From positions 1 through 46,477 of the forward strand of contig CAZRRN010000023.1 of assembly GCA_964602475.1 (NCBI GenBank): a DNA stretch of 46,477 nt. The letters run 5' to 3'. A model generated the notes under the pieces. It was not told the origin of the DNA. It saw only the letters and a list, made by a program, of their open reading frames with translations, and searched no databases. The DNA comes from SZUA-448 sp964602475 (GTDB taxonomy: Bacteria; Bacillota; Clostridia; Lachnospirales; Lachnospiraceae). A program made the translations under genes and the position numbers. Of the stretch, positions 34,732 to 42,877 are shown piece after piece (within the stretch, counting starts at the first letter, position 1; each line of letters starts with the position of its first letter).

Positions 34732-36873
34732 TTATTTATTAAGCTTTAGTTCCATCACTCTTTTTCCTGTCAGCTGTGCGCTTCTTTCATCCGGCTGGGA
34801 AGTTCCGATAAATATCGTATATTCACCGCTTCTTACCGCGAATTCTCCGTTTTCATCATATAAGCCGAAAGCTTCATATGGAAGCATAATCTGTACCTGA
34901 CGCACCTCGCCTGGCTGCAGATTGATTTTTTTAAGTCCTTTCAGCTGATACTTCGGAGCATTCAGAACCTCCGGAGCTTTAATATAAATCTGAATTGTTT
35001 CTGCTCCCGGCATCGATCCCTGATTCATAATAGAAACGTCAAGAGTAATTTTTTCTCCCTCTGTCAGCTTTTCATTCTCCATGGAAGCATCTGTAATTCT
35101 ATAATCATTATAACTTAACCCAAATCCGAAGGGGTATAACGCTTCCTTCTTCATATAGCGGTAGGTACGGTTTTTCATGCTGTAATCGGTAAATTCAGGA
35201 AGCTCTTCGGATGTTCTGTAGAAGGTTACCGGCAGCTTACCTTCGGGCGCGCACTCACCAAACAGAACATTTGCAATCGCCCGTCCTCCTTGCGCTCCCG
35301 GATACCAGCACTGCATTATCGCAGGAATATGTTCATCTGCCCACGGACACGCAAGCGCACTTCCTGACAAAAGAAGTAGAATAACCGGTTTTCCGCTTTC
35401 ATACATTACTTTCAGAATCTCTTCCTGAAGACCGGGAAGCTTTAGATTCGGCTTATCTCCACTTGCAAATTCATTTCCTTCATCTCCCTCTTCGCCTTCA
35501 AGACCCGGATCAAGTCCAAAACAACCAATCAGAACATCTGCACATTCTGCAATTGCTTTGACTTCAGATACGCGATCATTCACACAGCCAAGACCGGACA
35601 CACGTTCTTTAAACAAATGGCAGCCTTCCGAATACATTACTCTGGTATCTTCTCCGACATATTCCCTGATTCCTTCCAGTACTGTTACATACTCAGAGGA
35701 TGTACCTTCATAATTACCGACCAATGCTCTCCTGTTATCTGCATTCGGTCCTATAATACCTATTGTTTTAATTTTATCTTTTTGCAACGGCAGGATACTA
35801 TTCTGGTTTTTCAGCAGAACAAGACACTTTTCCGAAGCCTTCAGATTCATTTCCTTATTCTCATTTGAATCAACCTCGGTATATTCAAGATTCGAATACT
35901 GCATCTTAGACGGTTCTTCAAATAATCCAAGTCTCATTTTCGTTAACAGTAGTCTCTCCACCGCCAGATCAATGGTCTCTTCTTTCACAAGTCCGTCACG
36001 TACCGCAAAAATCAGATTACCAAATATATTACCGCAGTTTAGATCACAGCCGCTGTTCATCGCAAGTGCCACTGATTCCACCGGAGTATCTGTTACCATA
36101 TGTCCCTCATGAAAATCCTTAATTGCCCAGCAGTCTGAGGTAACATGACCTTCAAAACCCCATTTATCACGGAGCAGCGTTGTAAGAAGTTTCTTGCTTC
36201 CGCAGCAGGGTTCACCATTTACGCGGTTATATGCTCCCATAACAACTTCAACATCCGCTTCTTCTACGCATGCCTTAAATGCCGGCAAATATGTCTCATT
36301 CATATCCTGTTCTGAAGCAATTGCATCAAATTTATGCCGGATATCCTCCGGTCCGGAATGCACAGCAAAATGCTTCGCACAGGCTGCAACCTTCAGATAG
36401 ACTTCATCGCTTCCCTGCATTCCTTCAATAAATCGGACTCCAAGTCTCGAAGTCAGATATGGATCTTCCCCGTAGGTTTCATGTCCCCGTCCCCATCTTG
36501 GATCACGGAAAATATTAACATTCGGCGACCAAAAGGTCAGCCCTTTATAGATGTCTGTATCCCCAAATTTCTGTTGAACATTAAACTTCGCACGTCCTTC
36601 CGTCGAAATGATCTCTCCGATTTTCTCTATAAAATCCTCATCAAAGGTTGCCGCAAGTCCAATCGCCTGTGGAAATACCGTTGCAACTCCCGCACGGGCA
36701 ACTCCATGCAAAGCTTCATTCCACCAGTTATATGCCTTAATTCCAAGCCTTTCAATCGCCGGAGCTGTATGTAAGGTCTGATAAACCTTCTCCTCCAGAG
36801 TCATTTGTGATACCAGATCTTTCGCTTTTTTTACAAACTCTTCCGGTGTTCTTCTTTTCATATTAGTAACCAT
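34732..36873 (-). CDS. GH3 family glycoside hydrolase, probable beta-xylosidase
   Basis: GH3 enzymes release sugars from the non-reducing end of oligosaccharides. Here the catalytic Asp is D247 in GHVTSDCWAIKDFH. The substrate-side motifs YNWWNEALHGVAR, SPNVNIFRDPRWGRGHETYG and KHFAVHSGPE resemble the GH3 xylosidase branch, and the GH10 neighbours support xylan. A C-terminal Fn3-like domain ends the protein (GAETIQIYIKAP; YTIFIGTS). No signal peptide, so cytoplasmic. The start at 36873 follows a GGGAAGGG run closely; 36861 is an alternative. A start at 36912 would coincide with the likely transcription start and is rejected. Confidence 0.87.
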   Translation of the reverse strand: MVTNMKRRTPEEFVKKAKDLVSQMTLEEKVYQTLHTAPAIERLGIKAYNWWNEALHGVARAGVATVFPQAIGLAATFDEDFIEKIGEIISTEGRAKFNVQQKFGDTDIYKGLTFWSPNVNIFRDPRWGRGHETYGEDPYLTSRLGVRFIEGMQGSDEVYLKVAACAKHFAVHSGPEDIRHKFDAIASEQDMNETYLPAFKACVEEADVEVVMGAYNRVNGEPCCGSKKLLTTLLRDKWGFEGHVTSDCWAIKDFHEGHMVTDTPVESVALAMNSGCDLNCGNIFGNLIFAVRDGLVKEETIDLAVERLLLTKMRLGLFEEPSKMQYSNLEYTEVDSNENKEMNLKASEKCLVLLKNQNSILPLQKDKIKTIGIIGPNADNRRALVGNYEGTSSEYVTVLEGIREYVGEDTRVMYSEGCHLFKERVSGLGCVNDRVSEVKAIAECADVLIGCFGLDPGLEGEEGDEGNEFASGDKPNLKLPGLQEEILKVMYESGKPVILLLLSGSALACPWADEHIPAIMQCWYPGAQGGRAIANVLFGECAPEGKLPVTFYRTSEELPEFTDYSMKNRTYRYMKKEALYPFGFGLSYNDYRITDASMENEKLTEGEKITLDVSIMNQGSMPGAETIQIYIKAPEVLNAPKYQLKGLKKINLQPGEVRQVQIMLPYEAFGLYDENGEFAVRSGEYTIFIGTSQPDERSAQLTGKRVMELKLNK

Positions 36874-36927
36874 ACCCTTCCCGTTACCTGCAGCTTTTAT
36901 CCGTAGGTACAATATTACGTGTCTATT

Positions 36928-36957
36928 ATTCTATAGTTATGTTTGTTTCTGAGTCAA
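36928..36957 (-). promoter_or_regulatory. Sigma-A promoter of GH3
   Basis: On the minus strand, TTGACT, an 18-base spacer and TAGAAT lie between the cytoplasmic GH10 and GH3 genes. GH3 can therefore be expressed apart from the xylan transport operon. The -10 ends 55 bases before the chosen start. Confidence 0.65.
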
Positions 36958-36998
36958 TGATGTATCGTGCATATCTGTTTACAAATCAAGCATAACAA

Positions 36999-37967
36999 TC
37001 AGAAATCCATAATCCGGTAAAATGCTTCTTTTTCATTTCCCTGTTCATCAAATAACAGAGGCCAGTTTTTCCTTCCCTGAACCGGAAAATTGTCCAGCCA
37101 CGAGTAATCATCTGCAATTCCCCAGAGTGAAACGCTTTCGATTACTTCACTATATTCCCTGTAAAGCTTAAACAGCTCCCCATAAAGTTCTGCCTGTTTG
37201 CGATACATTTCTGTTGTCGGATGCTCTATCCTGCTCTCGTCTTCGAACCGAAACATGGAGACATCCAGTTCAGTAATTTTCAACTTAAATCCGCTGTTTG
37301 CGTATCGGTCCATGGAACGTTTTACTGTTTCGATATCAGGAACGTAAATATTATGATGGCTCTGCAGACCAATACCGTCAACCTGAATTCCTCTAGAACG
37401 CATTCCGTTTAAAAGCTTTAGTATCTTATCCTGTTTTTCCGGAACCCATTCATTATAATCATTATAATATAAATCAGTATTTGGAAGGATTTCTTTTGCC
37501 ATACGAAAAATACAGTCTGCGTAATCGTCTCCGATAATTCTGCGGAACTTGGTATCCCGATAAAATTTACCATATTTATCATCAATCACTTCATTAAGTA
37601 CATCCCAGCTGTCAATTGTATCCTTATAACGGTTTCCTACAACCTTAATGTGAAGTCTAAGACAGGTAAGCATCTGTTCTCTTGTCGGATTACTGGTAAA
37701 TATATATTCCGGAGTCTGCTGGTGCCATACAAAAACATGTCCGTGAATCGGCATATTATTTTTTTTTGCAAAATCATTGATGATATCCGGCCAGCTAAAA
37801 CGGTATATTCCCTCCTCCGTACAGAAACTGTTATGCTTCATTTCATTCTCACAGGTCAGATAATTAAAATGATTCTTTACAATATCCGTATGCTTAGAAA
37901 GATCGGCGACATTGACCGCGGTACCGATTTTGAAATATTTTTCATATTTATCTTTTATTCCGGTCAT
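36999..37967 (-). CDS. GH10 family xylanase, cytoplasmic
   Basis: GH10 enzymes are retaining endo-beta-1,4-xylanases. This 322-residue protein is a bare catalytic domain with no signal peptide, so it should cut imported xylo-oligosaccharides. The acid/base E126 is in SWDVLNEVIDD and the nucleophile E233 in KLKITELDVSMF. The family's ENEMK, HGHVFVWHQQTPEY, LYYNDYNEW and GIGLQSHHN motifs are intact, with ESVSLWGIADDYSW near the end. It lies 33 bases downstream of the lipoprotein GH10 gene in the same operon. Confidence 0.93.
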   Translation of the reverse strand: MTGIKDKYEKYFKIGTAVNVADLSKHTDIVKNHFNYLTCENEMKHNSFCTEEGIYRFSWPDIINDFAKKNNMPIHGHVFVWHQQTPEYIFTSNPTREQMLTCLRLHIKVVGNRYKDTIDSWDVLNEVIDDKYGKFYRDTKFRRIIGDDYADCIFRMAKEILPNTDLYYNDYNEWVPEKQDKILKLLNGMRSRGIQVDGIGLQSHHNIYVPDIETVKRSMDRYANSGFKLKITELDVSMFRFEDESRIEHPTTEMYRKQAELYGELFKLYREYSEVIESVSLWGIADDYSWLDNFPVQGRKNWPLLFDEQGNEKEAFYRIMDF

Positions 37968-38000
37968 AATTGTCTCTCTTTCACCTTATCCTATGTTATA

Positions 38001-39311
38001 TTAGAAAAGAGGAATCGAATCATCTTGAATAGCTCCCCAAAATGCCTGCTTTGCTTCCAGAATGCGGTTGAACAGCAACGGATAGCTTGGAGTTTCATCA
38101 TTCAGCCAGGAACCGTCATCCGATAAGCCCCATAAAGTAACGTTTGTTATCGGAATTCCTTCTTCTTGCAGTTTGGTAAGCATGAAAAACACACGTTTGT
38201 AACGAGTAGCAAGTTTCGCCTGCGTCTCATCATCATTTGAAGCAGCGTCAATATCAAGCTCTGTAATTTGTATTTCAATTCCAAGCTCTGCATACTTTCT
38301 GATTGAGGTTTCTATCACATCAGTTCCCGGACTTGAAAATCCAAGATGACTTTGCAGACCGACCCCGTCAACAAGATTCTTTTCCTTCAGTCCTTTTAGT
38401 ATTTCTATGATTTTATACATTTTTATTGTATCATGAGTATTGTAGTCATTATAAAACAGCTTTTGATTCGTGTCGGCATATTTTCTTGCATATTCAAATG
38501 CTTTTTCAAGATATTCTTCTCCGATTACCTGATACCAGTAACTGTCAGAGCTTCGGTAGCCGTTCTCACCACCGCCGGTATCTACCGCTTCGTTAACAAC
38601 ATCCCATGCATAGATTACCCCGGGATAATTTGTATTTACGTATTCCATTTCCTGACGAATATAATTCTCCATTCTTGCAAGCATAACATCCTTAGTAACA
38701 AACGGTGCATCCACAGCATTTGAATAACCTTCCGTAAAAAACCATCTTGGAGTCTGGCTGTGCCATACAAGCGTATGTCCACGCATTTTTATTCCGTTTT
38801 CATATGCAAACTGTAATGCTTTATCGGCGCGCTTAAAATTTAAAACCGGACATTCCTCTGTTCCTGCAAGAATTGATCCCTCACGATCCAGAACCGAATC
38901 AGCTTTCATTTCATTTCCGCAGGTTATACTGTTAAACTGAGCTTTCACAAGATCTGTTTTCATTTCATTCAGAAAATCCGTAAAACAAAGTGCAACACCG
39001 ATACTAAATTTATCCTGATAATACTCGTAAAGGCTTGGAAATTTCTCATCCCATACGCCAGGCTGTTCTGTCGGGGTGGGACTTAACGTCGGTGTAGGGC
39101 TTAACGTCACAACAGGGCTTAACTCCGGTGTACAGGTTGCGGTCAGATCCGGCTGCTCTGTAAGAGCCTCAGTCGTTGCCGGCATTGTATTATTTATATA
39201 ATTCCCGTCGGGAAGATTATTTTCGTTTTTATTAGCGCATGCTGTAAGAACTGCTGCGGCTGATACAAGTATGATTATTATAATTAATTCCAGTGATCTT
39301 TTTTGATTCAT
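38001..39311 (-). CDS. GH10 family xylanase, surface lipoprotein
   Basis: A surface-anchored endo-xylanase of 436 residues. It has a lipoprotein signal (VLTAC, acceptor C25), a Thr/Pro linker to about residue 85 with two LSPTPT units, and a GH10 domain from about residue 90. The acid/base E241 is in YAWDVVNEAVD and the nucleophile E351 in IQITELDIDAA. GNEMKADSV, RGHTLVWHSQTPRWF and GVGLQSHLG are also present. It should cut xylan outside the cell and feed oligosaccharides to the binding protein encoded just upstream. It precedes the cytoplasmic GH10. Confidence 0.93.
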   Translation of the reverse strand: MNQKRSLELIIIIILVSAAAVLTACANKNENNLPDGNYINNTMPATTEALTEQPDLTATCTPELSPVVTLSPTPTLSPTPTEQPGVWDEKFPSLYEYYQDKFSIGVALCFTDFLNEMKTDLVKAQFNSITCGNEMKADSVLDREGSILAGTEECPVLNFKRADKALQFAYENGIKMRGHTLVWHSQTPRWFFTEGYSNAVDAPFVTKDVMLARMENYIRQEMEYVNTNYPGVIYAWDVVNEAVDTGGGENGYRSSDSYWYQVIGEEYLEKAFEYARKYADTNQKLFYNDYNTHDTIKMYKIIEILKGLKEKNLVDGVGLQSHLGFSSPGTDVIETSIRKYAELGIEIQITELDIDAASNDDETQAKLATRYKRVFFMLTKLQEEGIPITNVTLWGLSDDGSWLNDETPSYPLLFNRILEAKQAFWGAIQDDSIPLF

Positions 39312-39327
39312 ATCGTATTTTCTCCAA

Positions 39328-39378
39328 TCAATTCAAACCAGCTTTGATATCGGCTTTATCACAGCAGAAGAGTTTCAT
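39328..39378 (-). CDS. Possible 16-residue leader peptide between binding protein and GH10
   Basis: A short frame (MKLFCCDKADIKAGLN) has GGAG 11 bases upstream, rather far, and stops 16 bases before the GH10 start. It could be a translated leader or just chance. No family is recognised. A weak AT-rich hairpin at 39426-39445 lies just after the binding-protein stop. Confidence 0.2.
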   Translation of the reverse strand: MKLFCCDKADIKAGLN

Positions 39379-39447
39379 AATAAATCGCTCTCCTGCAGTG
39401 ATTGCCAATATATACAGATTACAACAAATCATTTATTCATGATTTAT

Positions 39448-40890
39448 TTACTTTCCATTAATATCATCAAGAATTGACTGCCATGTTCCTGCAAGCTCTT
39501 CAATCTTTTCCTGCGGTGTTGCTGCTCTCGCATAAACGCTGTAAGCAAAATCGCCATAGCTCAGACCATCAATCAAAGGAAGATAATAAAGAAGGCTGCT
39601 TCCTTCTTTAAACATCAGAGTTAATGTCTCATCAACTGCTCTCTCATCCCGGAATTTAGAATAGTAGGACAAGGTCCAATCATCATCATCTTCATATCCC
39701 GGTGTCGGGTTAGTATACAGATTGTATGCAAATGCAATCTTTTCTGCTGTTTCTTTATCATAGCAGGAAGGAATAACTTCGATATTATCTGCAAATACAG
39801 TCATGTACTGATCAGCTTTTGGTCCCTTCGGGAACATAACAAATCCAAAGTCATCCTGCATATCTGCCCAGTTGGAAACCTTATATTCTTCAGCAACGGT
39901 CATAGCAACATTTGTATCATGGAATGCTGCTATAAACCAGTCCCACTTAGCATCTTCAGCTTTCGGCATTACAAAGCCTGCATCAATAATTGAAACACCC
40001 CACTGAGCCGCTTCAAGGAAGTTCGGTTCTCCGGTTGCATTATAATAATTGCCGTTATCGTCAACATCAATGAAGTTTGCCATATTAGAAACTGCACAAG
40101 CCTTAAAGAAGTCAACAGAAAAGCTTGCTAACGCATATACATCCGTAACTCCGTCACTATCGATATCGCGTGTCAGCTTACTGCAGATTTCATAAAATTT
40201 ATCCCAGGTCCATTCACCGCTTTCCTGAAGATCATAAAGTAAATCAGGCTCGAGTCCTGCATCCTCGAACATTCTCTTATTCCAGAATATACCAAGTCGC
40301 GGCTCTGATTTTCCGGCACGCATTCCATAAATAGAATCACCGCGGGACATCAGATTAATCATATCCTTATTCCATTTGGACTCCGTAAAATCAAATGCTT
40401 CCAATGTAGCAAGATCATAGAACAAACCATTTAAGAGCGGTGTTGCAACAAAGCTCTGATCCATAATAAAGATCTGTCCCTTCGGCTTTCCTGCCATAGT
40501 GGAAAGAATAAAGGTTTCTTTATGATCTCCCCATCCACCGATGCTGGTTTGTTTGATTGTGAAGTTATAGTCTGCCATGATCTGATTTCTGTAATCACGC
40601 GTTGCTTCTTCCTTCGCAGTTGTCGGTTCACTTTCATCTGTCGTCCACCAGTCCGCGATAATGATTTCCATTCCTCCAAGATCAGTAAACATCGGTGTAG
40701 GTGTCGGTGTTGATGTAGCAACAGTCTCACTCGGTTTATCAGTCGCTGCCGCCGTTACTGCTGTTGTAGCAGTCGGTTCACTGGTTCCGGTTGGTTCGGT
40801 TGCTACATTGTTGCCACAAGCTGTCAGACAACTGATTGCCATAGCAAGTGTAAGCACAGCCGCAATCAGCTTCATCGTACTTTTTTTCAT
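39448..40890 (-). CDS. Sugar ABC transporter substrate-binding lipoprotein, xylan locus
   Basis: A 480-residue Family-1-type binding protein with a lipoprotein signal (LTAC, acceptor C25), a Thr-rich linker to about residue 65 and a binding domain beyond (GMEIIIADWWTTDESEP; GEWTWDKFYEICSKLT). DIDSDGVTDVYAL resembles a calcium loop. It is paralogous to the binding protein at 7373-8884; both share GEWTWDKF. A strong GGAGG site precedes the start. It follows the two permease genes and precedes the surface GH10, so the ligand is probably a xylo-oligosaccharide. Confidence 0.92.
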   Translation of the reverse strand: MKKSTMKLIAAVLTLAMAISCLTACGNNVATEPTGTSEPTATTAVTAAATDKPSETVATSTPTPTPMFTDLGGMEIIIADWWTTDESEPTTAKEEATRDYRNQIMADYNFTIKQTSIGGWGDHKETFILSTMAGKPKGQIFIMDQSFVATPLLNGLFYDLATLEAFDFTESKWNKDMINLMSRGDSIYGMRAGKSEPRLGIFWNKRMFEDAGLEPDLLYDLQESGEWTWDKFYEICSKLTRDIDSDGVTDVYALASFSVDFFKACAVSNMANFIDVDDNGNYYNATGEPNFLEAAQWGVSIIDAGFVMPKAEDAKWDWFIAAFHDTNVAMTVAEEYKVSNWADMQDDFGFVMFPKGPKADQYMTVFADNIEVIPSCYDKETAEKIAFAYNLYTNPTPGYEDDDDWTLSYYSKFRDERAVDETLTLMFKEGSSLLYYLPLIDGLSYGDFAYSVYARAATPQEKIEELAGTWQSILDDINGK

Positions 40891-40944
40891 AAACTAATCC
40901 TCCTTTTTATTTATGTGAACATGGCTCTTGCCACCTGTCACCAG

Positions 40945-41961
40945 TTACATTTTTAAGCCGGTTTGGCTTAACGATTCAACAAAACCCTTTTGTGCAACTG
41001 CATACAGGAATAAAAGAGGCAGAATCGCCATCAGCATTCCTGTAGCAATAATAGCCTGCTCATATGCAGGAGTAGGAATTGAACCCTGTCCATAAATTCT
41101 TTCGATATAATCTCCAAGCTGACCGCTTAAACTGGTAAGTGCTTTCGACAACAGCCGTTCCTGTCCAAGAAACATCTTTGAGTAGAAGGAATCGGTCCAT
41201 TGCCACACAAAGGAGAATAAAAAGCAGGAAACAATAATCGGTTTAGCATCCGGAAGCATAATTCTTACAAATGTAGACAGCTTTCCGCATCCGTCAACAT
41301 AAGCTGCTTCTTCCAGTTCCTTTGGAATACCTCTGAAATATTGTCGAATCAGGAAAATATACAAACCGTCTTTCAGTCCCATACATCCTGCACTCATCAT
41401 TAAGTACGGGAGCAAAGAATCCTGAATATTTACTGTTGATCCGGTAATCGCTTTGATTATTCCAAAAACATCAAAGAACATAAAATGCAGATAAAGTGAA
41501 GATGATATTGTCTGCGGCGGTACAACGATAACAAGAATTACACATGCAAACCAGAAGTTCTTTAGTGGAAATTTATACCTTGCAAATCCATAGCCAACCA
41601 GCGTACATGCAACAATCTGAACAATGCTGACCAGCAGACAGATTCCGAAGGTGCTTCCGAGTGTTTTCCAATAGTTCATCAGATAATTAACAAGCTTAAA
41701 ATTACCAAGCGTTGGGTTTCTCGGAATTGATATAACCGTCGAATCATAAAGATCCGCTTCTGCCATAAAGCTGATAGAAATTTTATTCAGCAACGGCTGC
41801 AGGATTAAAAAACACAGACCGATCAGCAGGACAGCTCTGATAATCCGGTAAAGAACTTCTTTTGACCTTTTCACCAGCAGATAGTTATTGGATTTGCGGT
41901 TTCTTTCCCAGAACCGCTTTCTGTTTTCTTTTTTAAGCTGCTTCTTCTCTTGTTTATTCAT
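40945..41961 (-). CDS. Carbohydrate ABC transporter permease (MalG-like), xylan locus
   Basis: A 338-residue MalG-like permease with a very basic N-terminus, six predicted membrane segments and an EAA loop at PKELEEAAYVDGCGKLSTFV. It overlaps its MalF-like partner by 8 bases. It closely resembles the permease at 10804-11808 across its length (LVGYGFARYKFP; FRGIPKE), including an unusual ending of GL or GI near SLSQTG/GVERSG. The ATPase is not encoded nearby. Confidence 0.93.
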   Translation of the reverse strand: MNKQEKKQLKKENRKRFWERNRKSNNYLLVKRSKEVLYRIIRAVLLIGLCFLILQPLLNKISISFMAEADLYDSTVISIPRNPTLGNFKLVNYLMNYWKTLGSTFGICLLVSIVQIVACTLVGYGFARYKFPLKNFWFACVILVIVVPPQTISSSLYLHFMFFDVFGIIKAITGSTVNIQDSLLPYLMMSAGCMGLKDGLYIFLIRQYFRGIPKELEEAAYVDGCGKLSTFVRIMLPDAKPIIVSCFLFSFVWQWTDSFYSKMFLGQERLLSKALTSLSGQLGDYIERIYGQGSIPTPAYEQAIIATGMLMAILPLLFLYAVAQKGFVESLSQTGLKM

Positions 41962-42877
41962 AATAGTATACCAGCTTCGATACGATTGCCGAGATTACTC
42001 CGATAATAACCATAATACAAGCGAAGTAAACCCATGCCATTGCCGAAGCATCTCCGTATTTCAGATTTAACGTTTCTTCCGTTATCTTGTTCATAACTTC
42101 ATTGTCCGTTCGTACAAAGAAGTCAACAATCGTATATATGATATTAACAAGAATCAGCGAGCTTACCATTGGGAAAGTAATCTTCCAAAAACTTTCCCAT
42201 GCTGTACAGCCTTCTATTTTAGCTGCTTCATACATACTTGCCGGTACAGTCTGCAAGCCGGAAATAAAAATAATAATCTGTATTCCAGAAGCTACAGCAA
42301 CATCATAAACACGGTTCACGATCTGAAAAACCGTTTCAAAGAAAGCTGACCCCATACCGCTGGTTGATAAAATTTCCTCCAACGTCACGGTAATCGACGT
42401 TGCACTTGTGCTTTCTTTTATCACATCCTCCATTCCCTGAAGCAGTGTATTATTATACTCCAGACCGACAAGCACGCCGGAAGAAAGAATCACCGGAAGA
42501 AAAAATATGGTACGGACAAACCCACGTCCCTTAAAATTCTGATTCAGAACAATTGCGATAAAAAAACTGAAGATAATGATTGCAGGTACTTCAAAAGCCA
42601 TTCCCTCAAGCTCGCTGACAAGCATCTGCCGAAACTCCGCATCCACCAGGAAGGCATTTTTGTAGTTATTGATTCCATTCCATACCATGGAAAAGCTCCC
42701 GGTTCCAAGACCGATATTTACTGTACTGACACTCATCCTAAGTGATTCAAGCAATGGCGAAACCATAAATGCCAAAAATCCAATAATAAAAGGGAGAATA
42801 AATAAATAACCGGTAATTGCATTTTTGAATGCAAGATCCTGTTTATGCTTCTTTTTCTTTCCGACCAGTAATGCCAT
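41954..42877 (-). CDS. Carbohydrate ABC transporter permease (MalF-like), xylan locus
   Basis: A 307-residue MalF-like permease with the opening GYLFILPFIIGFLAFMVSP, six predicted membrane segments and an EAA loop at YEAAKIEGCTAWESFWKITF. Its start shares one base with the DUF5696-type stop (TAATG) and has its ribosome binding site inside that gene's end, showing tight coupling between the two. It is the paralogue of the permease at 11823-12749, which is likewise coupled to a DUF5696-type gene. Confidence 0.93.
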   Translation of the reverse strand: MALLVGKKKKHKQDLAFKNAITGYLFILPFIIGFLAFMVSPLLESLRMSVSTVNIGLGTGSFSMVWNGINNYKNAFLVDAEFRQMLVSELEGMAFEVPAIIIFSFFIAIVLNQNFKGRGFVRTIFFLPVILSSGVLVGLEYNNTLLQGMEDVIKESTSATSITVTLEEILSTSGMGSAFFETVFQIVNRVYDVAVASGIQIIIFISGLQTVPASMYEAAKIEGCTAWESFWKITFPMVSSLILVNIIYTIVDFFVRTDNEVMNKITEETLNLKYGDASAMAWVYFACIMVIIGVISAIVSKLVYYYE

